A DNA stretch of 63,069 bases. Source: UBA8190 sp003453695 (GTDB lineage: Bacteria > Actinomycetota > Acidimicrobiia > Acidimicrobiales > UBA8190). Each line of letters starts with the position of its first letter. Positions within the stretch are counted from its first letter, which is position 1. The DNA lies in the NCBI GenBank assembly GCA_036796975.1, contig DAIRBY010000017.1, forward strand, positions 1 to 63,069. Reading direction: 5' to 3'. Made by a program: the position numbers and the translations under genes. This document shows, in pieces, positions 51,965-59,587 of the stretch. Below the pieces are notes generated by a model, which worked only from the letters and a program-made list of their open reading frames with translations, made no database searches and was not told where the DNA came from.

Positions 51965-54042
51965 ACCGACCCGTCGCCGGGGCCGGGGCCGGCGCTCGAC
52001 GACGATCGGCCCAGAAGGCGTCCGATCAGTCGACGAGGGCGGTCGACCGTGGTCAGCACCAGGTAGCCCAGGTCGAGCAGAAGCAGTCCGACGAGCCCGA
52101 CGACGAAGTCGAAGTGGCTGGGACCGGTGAAGGCCAGCGAACCGGTGGACGGCGCGGTCGAAGGCGACGTGCCCGAGGTCCCACTCGTGCCGCTGCTGGT
52201 GCTCGACGAGGAGGAAGACGACGAGGTCGTCGACGTGCCGGGACCGGCACAGGACGCTCCCCCTCCCGGGGCCGGTGCCGCGCCACTGCCGCCTGTCACC
52301 GTGGTCTGGCCGACATCCTCGTCCGTGGCCGTGAGGAGGTCCACCTCGTTCCCGGCAGCGATGGCGTACTTGGCCGTCCATGCCGCGCCAGCCGCGGTGG
52401 TGACGGCGACGGTGCTGGCCCCCGATGCCGCATCTGCCGAGGTCGTCCCAAAGGCCTGATGCGTCCCGTCTGTGATCATGACCGCGCAGTTCTTGGCGAT
52501 CGACTGCGACAGACCTGGGCTTGCGATGGCGAGGGGCCCACTTCCACCGTTGGCGATCGCCGTGCCGATGGCTCCGACCTTCGTGGTGGTCACCGGGGAG
52601 CACGTGAGGGGCAGGTACGTCACCGGAGAAGCATTCACGAGGTCGTACACGGACAGGCTCGAGTGAACGGCGACGATCACCGACGTGTTCGATCCGGCGG
52701 TGATGCTGCCCGCCGTGAGCGAGATGGTGATGGGTACGGCTGCCGGCGGCGTCGGCAGAGCAGCCGAGAACGATCCCACGCCGCTGTATACGGAGGTGGG
52801 CGGGCTGGATGATTGGATGACGGGTCCCCCGACAGCTAGCGTCGCCGGCGTTCCCCCTGACACGTCGAGCTGACCGCTCACGTACCCAGCGATCTGGGTG
52901 TTGCCGAGGCCCTCGGCCGCGGCCACCAGGCCCTGGGGGATGACCACCTGGACCTGGAGGTTGTTGACGCTCACTGTTCCGCCGACGGCAACCGGGTTGG
53001 GTGACAAGGTGCCGCTCACCGTGGTGCCGGGTAAACCGAGGTCTCCGATGCTCGTCTGTGGGCAGTAGGCGAGGAAGGGCGTTGCTCCCCCACCGCCGCC
53101 ACCTCCGCCGCCTCCGCCACCTCCGCCGGCAGTGATGGAATCGGTGTCGATCTGTTCGTCGGTAGGCGTGAGCACGTCAACGGTGTTGCCCGCCCCGATC
53201 GCATATTTGGCGGTCCACGCACCACCCGCCGCGGTGGTCACCGCCAAGCTCGTAGCCCCGGCTGCCGCCGCCGCCGACGTGGTGGCGAAGGCCTGGTGGG
53301 TACCGTCAGTGATCATGATCGGCGTGCCGCTCGGGACCGCCGAGGACGCTCCAGGGCTGGCGATGGCGATCGGCCCGGAACCGCCTTGCGCTATCGCAGT
53401 GCCGACACTTCCAACGGTGCTCGTCGAAACGGGTGAGCACGTGAGGGGCAGGTACGTCGCCGGTGGCCCGGGGTTCACAAGGTCGAAGACGGTCAAGCTC
53501 GAGTGGACGGATACCGTCACCGACCCGCTGGATCCCGCCGTGATCGTCCCCGCGGTGAGAGGAATGTTGATCGACAAGGGCTGCGGGTTCGTGCCCGTGT
53601 CGGACGGGATGGCCGCTGAGAACGAGCCCGTCCCCGAGTAGACGGTGGTCTGCATCGTGGACGGCCCTCCGATCGAGATGGACGCGGGGGTCCCACCGGA
53701 GACGTCGAGCTGTCCACTTACATACCCGGCGATCTGCGTGTTGCCGAGGAAGAACGCTGTTTGCACCAGGCCCGCCGGGATGCTCACTTGGACGGCCAAG
53801 TTGTTCACGTTGGCGCTGCTGCCGCCGGTGACGGGGTTTGGGGACAGGGTGCCGGTGACGGTCGTCCCGGGCAGTCCGATGTCACCGATGCTCGTCTTGG
53901 GGCAATACGCCTCGAAGGCGCTCGTGTCGGCGTGTGCGACGGTGGAAGCCGCCTCCATGACGATGCCGATCAACGCGCCCGTTCCCGTGAACAGCGCGCC
54001 GGCTATCGCAAGCCGAGTCTTCTTGCCCGAAAAGCGTCCCAC
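51952..54042 (-). CDS. Surface protein with two tandem AYCP modules, Gly14 linker and LAFTG signal
   Basis: The 696-residue protein has an N-terminal signal (ends ~40), module 1 at residues 43-304, a run of 14 glycines at 306-319, module 2 at 323-584, a Ser/Thr/Gly-rich stalk, and a sorting signal LAFTG at 636-640 followed by a hydrophobic helix and TVDRPRR. Each module starts A-Y-C-P-x-T-S-I-G-D and contains YVSGQLDVSGGTPA, TYLPLTCSPV, and MITDGTHQAF. The modules are strongly alike along their length. GTG start with a GAGGGGG site. Function unknown; it should be wall-attached. Confidence 0.78.
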   Translation of the reverse strand: MGRFSGKKTRLAIAGALFTGTGALIGIVMEAASTVAHADTSAFEAYCPKTSIGDIGLPGTTVTGTLSPNPVTGGSSANVNNLAVQVSIPAGLVQTAFFLGNTQIAGYVSGQLDVSGGTPASISIGGPSTMQTTVYSGTGSFSAAIPSDTGTNPQPLSINIPLTAGTITAGSSGSVTVSVHSSLTVFDLVNPGPPATYLPLTCSPVSTSTVGSVGTAIAQGGSGPIAIASPGASSAVPSGTPIMITDGTHQAFATTSAAAAAGATSLAVTTAAGGAWTAKYAIGAGNTVDVLTPTDEQIDTDSITAGGGGGGGGGGGGGGATPFLAYCPQTSIGDLGLPGTTVSGTLSPNPVAVGGTVSVNNLQVQVVIPQGLVAAAEGLGNTQIAGYVSGQLDVSGGTPATLAVGGPVIQSSSPPTSVYSGVGSFSAALPTPPAAVPITISLTAGSITAGSNTSVIVAVHSSLSVYDLVNASPVTYLPLTCSPVTTTKVGAIGTAIANGGSGPLAIASPGLSQSIAKNCAVMITDGTHQAFGTTSADAASGASTVAVTTAAGAAWTAKYAIAAGNEVDLLTATDEDVGQTTVTGGSGAAPAPGGGASCAGPGTSTTSSSSSSSSTSSGTSGTSGTSPSTAPSTGSLAFTGPSHFDFVVGLVGLLLLDLGYLVLTTVDRPRRLIGRLLGRSSSSAGPGPGDGSVRQS
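52291..53076. repeat. Module 2 of the tandem surface repeat
   Basis: This 786-base segment encodes residues 323-584 and is a diverged copy of 53131-53916, offset by 840 bases (280 codons). Conserved blocks include the A-Y-C-P-Q-T-S-I-G-D start and the YVSGQLDVSGG stretch. Confidence 0.75.
53086..53127. repeat. Polyglycine-coding linker (14 codons)
   Basis: Fourteen consecutive glycine codons join the two surface modules. The tract uses synonymous codons, which lowers but does not abolish slippage risk; its length may differ between strains. Confidence 0.7.
53131..53916. repeat. Module 1 of the tandem surface repeat
   Basis: This 786-base segment encodes residues 43-304 of the same protein and is the partner of 52291-53076. 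The DNA similarity is clear in the blocks coding A-Y-C-P and GQLDVSGGTPA. Confidence 0.75.
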
Positions 54043-54253
54043 GTTGCCCCCTCGCTGGCTTCCAGGTCAGCGGGGCACGGGACGCGTGAATAGAGCCTCT
54101 CGTGCCCTACTCACCGCAGACTCAGTATCCCGCAGGCCCCTCTGACCGGCAATCTTGGCCACCTGTTGTGTTGAGCCCACTACGGCTTGCATCTCCCGGT
54201 GCCGATCCTCGACGGGGGCGTGATGAGGCGAGCAAGGAAGTGGGGACAGAAAC

Positions 54254-54577
54254 GTGTCCGCGGTATCGACGCGCTGGCCGCGCGCGGCTGTCATCGGCGC
54301 CAGGATCGTCGGCAGCTCCCTCGGATTGACGATGCTCGCGGCGTGGTTGACAGGCGCGCTCGGAGGCGGACACGGGTCGATGGCATCACCTCCGACTCCC
54401 TCCGGGGCCCATGCCCCGACACGGGGACCGGGTCCGGCGAGCCCAACGGTCTCTCCCGGTGCTTCCGTCGCCCTTCCCCAGCCTTCGGTCACGTATGCGG
54501 CTGTCCCGGCCACTGACATCAGGCTGAGCTCGTCCCCTTCAGGGCTCTCGCAGACCATCACCGTCGTCGTCCCTTAG
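54254..54577 (+). CDS. Small membrane-anchored Pro/Ser-rich protein
   Basis: The 107-residue product has a basic start (STRWPR), one membrane helix at ~11-36 (AAVIGARIVGSSLGLTMLAA), and a Pro/Ser-rich exterior ending T-I-T-V-V-V-P. A GGGGA site precedes the GTG by about eight bases. It overlaps the convergent DUF916 gene end by 20 bases. I know no family, and its reality is moderate; the frame on the opposite strand is less protein-like. Confidence 0.5.
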   Translation: MSAVSTRWPRAAVIGARIVGSSLGLTMLAAWLTGALGGGHGSMASPPTPSGAHAPTRGPGPASPTVSPGASVALPQPSVTYAAVPATDIRLSSSPSGLSQTITVVVP

Positions 54578-55832
54578 CGTTCGTCGGCCGCCGCCCGTGC
54601 GGGCCTTTCGCTCCTGTCCGCGTTCCGGCGGCGGACGAGCCTGATCCCCGGCCGAACGCCGCCACCGCCATGCGGGCGGCAACGAGACCGGCCACGACGG
54701 CCACGCCGCGACGAACGCTTGCCGGTGCATGGCGCTCTTTCAGCTGTTCCGGTGCCGACCGGACCGGTTCGACGGATGCGGGAGCGGGCTGGACTCGGGC
54801 CGGCACCACCAAGGGGTCCCGGCGTCCTCGCCGGAGGACGAACAAGACGGCATAGACCGCCACCACGACGATCAGGAGGGCGCCGGCCACCGCTGCCGCT
54901 GCCGTCGCCCAGGGAACGATCCACACCGACGTGGTCCGGGTGCTGGTGCCGATGCCGAGCGCCTCGAAGGAGGTCTGCACACGCTCGGGGCCGGCGATCG
55001 GCAACGACCTCCACCTCGGCTCGGCCATCGTGACCTCGGCCCCAGGCACGAGGACCCGCACCGGGATCGGGGCGAACTGCTTCACGGTGTGCCCGAAGAT
55101 GTCCACCACGCGCACGTTGACGCTCCCGGTGAGATCGGTGTTGCCCGTGTTGTGGACCAGGACACCGACCCTCGCCCAGCTCGTCCCCATCAGTGGGGCG
55201 AACGGCGGCACCGAGAGGTGGACCCGGACACCGGAGACGACGGCCGCCGGCACGAGCTTGCCGACGACTCGGATGAACATGGCAGTCGCCACCCCTTGGC
55301 GAACAGCAACCTTGCTGTCCGTCGGCGTCGATGACGGCGTCGTCGCCAACGCCACCAGGCCACCTGCGTAGTCACCCGGCGGTGCATCGGAAGGGACCGA
55401 GACCTGGAAGGTGACGGTCTGAGTGCTCTGCGCCGGCACGGTCGTCTCGGATAGCGGCAGATGTGTCCACAGGCCGATCCCGGTTCTGGCCCTCCCTTTG
55501 GGCTCGAGCGCAAAGGTTCCCGACGGGGTGTCGTATGCGTTCGTGGCATAGACCTCGAGCTGTTCGGGTTGCGCCGACAAGTTGAACAGCTGCACCGAGT
55601 CGGTCACGACTTGCCCCGGTCGGATCTGGTATCGAAAGTCCGATCGGCGCGTCGTCACTGCCGCCGGTGACACCGGGGACATCGAGAACGAGCCTGACGC
55701 TGGTGCTGGCGCGGCGGCGGCTGACGGAACCCACGCCGCCAGGCACCACGCTGCCGGCAGACCGACGATGGCGCCGAGCAGCCAACCTGTCCGCCCCCTT
55801 GCTGTCATGGCGCCACCGGGCACGGCTTTCAC
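54558..55832 (-). CDS. DUF916-type membrane-anchored WxL-interacting protein (first copy)
   Basis: The 424-residue protein has a signal segment (ends ~40), then a DUF916-like peptidoglycan-binding domain at ~66-190: YQIRPGQVVTDSVQLFNLS, PSDAPPGDYAGGLVAL. A second beta domain follows at ~195-295 (VHNTGNTDLTGSVNV), like the DUF3324 part of such proteins, then a membrane helix at ~306-333 and a basic tail with another hydrophobic stretch. The GTG at 55832 overlaps the preceding stop as GTGA; an ATG at 55808 is the alternative. It should hold the WxL-like protein encoded just upstream. Confidence 0.78.
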   Translation of the reverse strand: MKAVPGGAMTARGRTGWLLGAIVGLPAAWCLAAWVPSAAAAPAPASGSFSMSPVSPAAVTTRRSDFRYQIRPGQVVTDSVQLFNLSAQPEQLEVYATNAYDTPSGTFALEPKGRARTGIGLWTHLPLSETTVPAQSTQTVTFQVSVPSDAPPGDYAGGLVALATTPSSTPTDSKVAVRQGVATAMFIRVVGKLVPAAVVSGVRVHLSVPPFAPLMGTSWARVGVLVHNTGNTDLTGSVNVRVVDIFGHTVKQFAPIPVRVLVPGAEVTMAEPRWRSLPIAGPERVQTSFEALGIGTSTRTTSVWIVPWATAAAAVAGALLIVVVAVYAVLFVLRRGRRDPLVVPARVQPAPASVEPVRSAPEQLKERHAPASVRRGVAVVAGLVAARMAVAAFGRGSGSSAAGTRTGAKGPHGRRPTNAKGRRR

Positions 55833-57742
55833 AACCCGACGAGGACGAGATCGAGGACGGTGCCGTAGGTCCCGGCACCGATCTGCGGCGGCACCGCCAA
55901 GCTCAAGACGGCGGCACAGTCGAAGGATCCCCCGCCTCCACCCGAAGCGGCGGAGCACAGCACCACGGGGGCACCGGTGGGATCATGCAGCGAGGCGGCG
56001 GCGCCGGCACTGACCTCCGACAACGTGCCGCTCGGCCCAGGGCAGGGACCACTGGGGCCGCTCGGGCACCCCGGCGTCGTGGCGTTCGCACCGGGCGCCG
56101 CGCCCGTCGTCGCCAGGGAGACCGAAGGATCCCACGTGAGGTAGTCGGCGGCGATCTGGTTGTCGGTGGCGGGGCCGATGGGGGCCGAATTCACGAACGG
56201 ACCTTCCAGCTGTCCGGTCACCGTCCACCCTGCCAACGTGCCCCGGTCGTCGTTCACGAGCACCGTGCTCAGACGTCCGACGGCGTCACCGAACTGGCCG
56301 GACAGCGTCACGGAAGAGAGGACGACCTCGGTGGCGCTGGGGTTCCCCGTTGTCGGCAACTCGGACATGGACAACAACGATCCTTGGACCTGGGCAGAGA
56401 GGGACAGAAGCACGTTGCAGGTCGACCCTCCTGCGCCGCTGGCACAACCGACCTCCAAAGTGAACGGGCTCGATGCTTGGATCGTGGTGGGAGATCCGCC
56501 TGTGACCGCCTGCTGGGAGGCCACCACGGAGACGGCGTCAGGACCGCTGAGCCCGGCCGTCTCGCTGGGCCCCACCACGAGAACGGTGGCGAATGCGCCG
56601 TTCGGCTGGACGGCGGCAGTGGCGTGATCCGAGCCGATCATGACGTAAGGCTCGGTCGGGCTCTGACTGAACTCCACGGCGACCTGGCCACCTTGTGGGT
56701 CCCAGCTCGCACCGGTGACCACCAGCGCAGCGCCATCGGGCCCGTTGGCGAGATCTGTCGAGACCGTGGCTTGACTCGTGTCGATGGAGGTGAAGGCGGC
56801 GTCGGCGGAGAGATCCCCCGCGAACGACGAATTCGGGCTGTTGCCGGTGAACGCCGGGCTGCTGTTGGGTTCGTAGACGGCCACAGCGGTCTGGCCGGGG
56901 GAAACGCCCGCCGGGACGGTGAAGGAGCCGCTCATCGCCGGCGGCGTGATTGCGGCCGAGCCCCATTGGGGCACGCCGCCGGTGACCGGCACGTCGTAGG
57001 TGGCGGCGCTGATCGTCACAGTTGAGGATGCGGCTGGTGCGCTGCCGATCCGGATGCCAGAGGCGGGAATGTTGACCGCCTGGGTGGCGCCGCCCCACCA
57101 GTGCCCGGCCGCACCCGACGACTCGCCCACCTGGATGCTGTCACCGTTGGCGCCGGCGGAGACGTTGGTCGCCAGGGTGGGGTCGGCCGGCGAGGGCTGA
57201 CCTGTCCCGTACACGAGGAGTACCGAGTCGAGGGCAGTTCCGGTGGTGGCGTCGGCCACAACCAGGCTGCAGGCCAGGAGGCCGGCGTTCACCTGGGCCT
57301 GAGTCGGCGGGCACGATGCGTTCGGATCACCGGCGGAGAAGGCCGAGCCCCCTGAGCCGTCTACGGGGACGGTGAAGGTCGTAGCCGCCAGGTTGCCGGT
57401 GGCGTCGGCGAGCCCGCTTCCCGCGCCGGTGGGGTCACGCTCGTCGACGACCAGCGTGCTCGGGTTGACGACGGACGCCAGCGGGCTCTGCTCCTCGAGC
57501 ACGACGGCGACGTTCGCAGCGAGGTTGGTACAGGATGCCGACAGCACGTCACCAGGCTCGACACCCGACAGCACCGAGCTCCCGGCCACGACAGAGGGCT
57601 GTGTGGTGTCGATGTAGGTGCACAGCGACGACGAAGGGGGGACGGAGTCGGCACCGGCGCGGACTGCAAACATCGTCGTCGAGATGGTGAGCGCTGCCAC
57701 GACTACAGCGGCAATCCGTCCGTCAGGTCGTCTCGTTCGCAC
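55829..57742 (-). CDS. Secreted protein with C-terminal WxL-like domain
   Basis: The 637-residue protein has a signal peptide (ends ~32), a large beta-rich exterior (~33-480) and a C-terminal domain from ~490 to the end. That domain matches WxL proteins: N-D-D-R-G-T-L-A-G-W-T-V-T-G at ~497-510, Y-L-T-W-D-P-S-V, E-V-S-A-G, and a final strand G-T-Y-G-T-V-L-D-L-V-L-V-G. The first WxL motif is W-x-V here and the second lacks its Trp, so the match is to a diverged relative. No membrane anchor follows. The next gene is DUF916-type, the known partner family. Start is GTG. Confidence 0.72.
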   Translation of the reverse strand: MRTRRPDGRIAAVVVAALTISTTMFAVRAGADSVPPSSSLCTYIDTTQPSVVAGSSVLSGVEPGDVLSASCTNLAANVAVVLEEQSPLASVVNPSTLVVDERDPTGAGSGLADATGNLAATTFTVPVDGSGGSAFSAGDPNASCPPTQAQVNAGLLACSLVVADATTGTALDSVLLVYGTGQPSPADPTLATNVSAGANGDSIQVGESSGAAGHWWGGATQAVNIPASGIRIGSAPAASSTVTISAATYDVPVTGGVPQWGSAAITPPAMSGSFTVPAGVSPGQTAVAVYEPNSSPAFTGNSPNSSFAGDLSADAAFTSIDTSQATVSTDLANGPDGAALVVTGASWDPQGGQVAVEFSQSPTEPYVMIGSDHATAAVQPNGAFATVLVVGPSETAGLSGPDAVSVVASQQAVTGGSPTTIQASSPFTLEVGCASGAGGSTCNVLLSLSAQVQGSLLSMSELPTTGNPSATEVVLSSVTLSGQFGDAVGRLSTVLVNDDRGTLAGWTVTGQLEGPFVNSAPIGPATDNQIAADYLTWDPSVSLATTGAAPGANATTPGCPSGPSGPCPGPSGTLSEVSAGAAASLHDPTGAPVVLCSAASGGGGGSFDCAAVLSLAVPPQIGAGTYGTVLDLVLVGL

Positions 57743-57785
57743 CGCCGACAGCCCCCGTACATGTCCAGCCGTGGCTCGGAGTGGC

Positions 57786-57827
57786 CCTCGGTCGCCTGTA
57801 GGGCAAATCGCGGTGTGGCGACCGAGG
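57786..57827 (-). promoter_or_regulatory. 11-bp perfect inverted repeat in the leader of the WxL-like gene
   Basis: CCTCGGTCGCC and its exact complement GGCGACCGAGG flank a 20-base loop, about 45 bases upstream of the GTG at 57742 and downstream of the predicted promoter at 57940. It would form a stable hairpin in the mRNA leader. No U-run follows, so a simple terminator is unlikely. Confidence 0.6.
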
Positions 57828-57939
57828 ACCGCTCCGGCTCCCAGCCGGCGCCACTAGCGGGCATCCGGCTCGGCTAGGCGCATGCGAGCTCCGAGGGCCC
57901 CCCTCCTTCTTTCCCACGAAGCGTGGCCACTGGACATCA

Positions 57940-57983
57940 ACGTTACGAAGCGTGCTGTCCGCATTCATCGTCAGATTTGACGG
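57940..57983 (-). promoter_or_regulatory. Predicted promoter with upstream palindrome (copy 2)
   Basis: TCGTCA-N4-TGACGG is followed, reading toward 57742, by CTTCGTAACGT with a TAACGT -10 box. The layout matches copy 1 at 51920-51964 to within one base in spacing. The inferred start near 57933 leaves a leader of about 190 bases, which contains the hairpin at 57786-57827. Confidence 0.55.
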
Positions 57984-58012
57984 TTCGGCCGCACCGCCCG
58001 CCCGGGACAAGG

Positions 58013-59587
58013 TCACCTCGGCCCCATGCCTGCAAAGACCTGTCGCACCATCTCCGAGGCCTCGGGACGGGCGTCAGCGGGGGCCGAGACGGCCACGGCG
58101 CGGGTACGTGCCGGGAGCGCGAGAGCCGCCAATGCCTCGTCCGCCATCTCCGCCAGCCGGGTGGCCAGCCGGGCAGCGGGGTCGGAGTCGGGAGCGGCGT
58201 CAGGACCGCGGCGAGGGCCACCGATGCAGATCACGCCGAGCGTGTTGGGGCCGACGGTCACGAGCACGTCCTCGGCCCGCAGCTGGGCCCGTAGGGCACG
58301 CTCGATGGCGGGGAGGGCCGCAGCGTTCGGTCCGTCGCCGCCGGCCCCGTCGAGCTCGACCAGGGCGACGACCGGCGTCACATCGCCGGCGGCGGCCTCG
58401 GCGAGCCTCCTCCCCAGGTTGGAGAGCAGTGCCAACTGACCCTCCGCCATCTGGCCGGGGCCAGGACCCGGACGGGCCAACGGTTCGAGCGGGAGCTGGC
58501 GTGTCCGGATCGTCACGGCATCCGCACCAGCTCGCGGCTGTCCGTGGTCACCAAAGGGGCCAAGAGCGACGGGTTCGCTCGACGAGGGGGTGCCCGCGCC
58601 CTCTTGCGCTGGCACCAGAGCGACGGGCACGATCCGGGCGCTCGCGCCGGCCAGGGCGTGTGGCGTTACCGACGCCATGAGGACCACAGGCACGCCGCCC
58701 GGTTCTTCGGCGGCGGCTGCTGCTGCCGCCGCCGCCCGGTCAGCCTCTCGTCTCAGCCGGCGGCGAACGCGGTTGCGAAAGCCCACGAGGATCAGTTGGG
58801 CGAGGACGAGGACGGCGGCGATCAACCCCCATGGCACGACCACCGTCTTGTCGCTAAAGGTCGTGCTGTAGCCGCTGAAGCCGAGGGTGCCATGGACCTC
58901 CTCGGTGCCGAACGAGAGCGGGGACAACGTGACGGGCACGCGGAGGGTCCTCGTGGCCCCCGGAGCGAAGGTCCCCACGTCCTGTGTGGACACCACCTCG
59001 CCGGGCTGGCCCGGGCGGCCCTGTCGGACGACGAGCGGAGGGTCTTGGTAGGCGGCGGTGTTCGGGTTGTGGACGCGCAGCTCCAAGGTACGTTTCGGCT
59101 GGGCCCCGAACCACGCCGTCCACGGGCCCCATCCCGACAGGCCCACCGCGGTCACGTGCAGGGGTTCGGTCACCGACGGGACAGCTGTCGAGCGCAACGG
59201 CGCTGTGGGCGCTCCCACGATGTCGATCCCGACCGAGGGCGTGGTGTCGAGGTGCTCTGAGGTGATGAGCACCACGCAGGGACATGGCACCGGGGGAATC
59301 CTCACCACCAGACCCAGTTGGAACTGCCCGTTCGAAGTGGTGGAGATCTCCTGGGAGCTCGACAAGGCGCAGTCCGCCGATGCGTCGAGGGCATCGTTGC
59401 CACACACCTGGGCGAGGACGTCGATCAAGTCCGGGAACCCCGTCCCCCTCACGGTCACGGACTGGCCGGCGCTCACCGTGGAGTCGGACAGCGACACCCG
59501 GGGCGTGGCGGCAGCGCTGGCTGGGAGCGATGATGCCAGCACTACCAGGGCGCCTGCCCCGAGGGCCGACGACAGCCGGCGGATCAT
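58013..59587 (-). CDS. Receptor-like protein: neocarzinostatin-like exterior, membrane helix, GGDEF-like interior
   Basis: The 524-residue protein has a signal (ends ~26), a neocarzinostatin-like beta domain at ~29-125 (VSLSDSTVSAGQSVTVRGTG, with a Cys pair at 62 and 73 and CPC at 102-104), a second beta region, a membrane helix at ~249-270, an Arg-rich stop (RNRVRRRLRR), an Ala-rich linker, and a cytoplasmic domain at ~385-515. This last part fits a degenerate GGDEF domain: VVALVELDG, RAQLRAEDVLVTVGPNTLGVI where R-x-G-G-D-E-F is expected. It therefore likely senses or binds but does not make c-di-GMP. ATG overlaps the DUF916 stop. Confidence 0.68.
   Translation of the reverse strand: MIRRLSSALGAGALVVLASSLPASAAATPRVSLSDSTVSAGQSVTVRGTGFPDLIDVLAQVCGNDALDASADCALSSSQEISTTSNGQFQLGLVVRIPPVPCPCVVLITSEHLDTTPSVGIDIVGAPTAPLRSTAVPSVTEPLHVTAVGLSGWGPWTAWFGAQPKRTLELRVHNPNTAAYQDPPLVVRQGRPGQPGEVVSTQDVGTFAPGATRTLRVPVTLSPLSFGTEEVHGTLGFSGYSTTFSDKTVVVPWGLIAAVLVLAQLILVGFRNRVRRRLRREADRAAAAAAAAAEEPGGVPVVLMASVTPHALAGASARIVPVALVPAQEGAGTPSSSEPVALGPFGDHGQPRAGADAVTIRTRQLPLEPLARPGPGPGQMAEGQLALLSNLGRRLAEAAAGDVTPVVALVELDGAGGDGPNAAALPAIERALRAQLRAEDVLVTVGPNTLGVICIGGPRRGPDAAPDSDPAARLATRLAEMADEALAALALPARTRAVAVSAPADARPEASEMVRQVFAGMGPR

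Noticed and set aside
54147..54160. CAATCTTG-centred word upstream of the 54042 and 54254 genes as a fourth operator copy.
   Set aside because: Only the eight central bases match; the outer arms are not symmetrical and no TANNNT box is at the expected distance.
54067..54561. A minus-strand frame opposite the small membrane protein at 54254.
   Set aside because: Its translation lacks a signal, a helix or any conserved pattern, while the plus-strand frame has a membrane helix and ribosome site.
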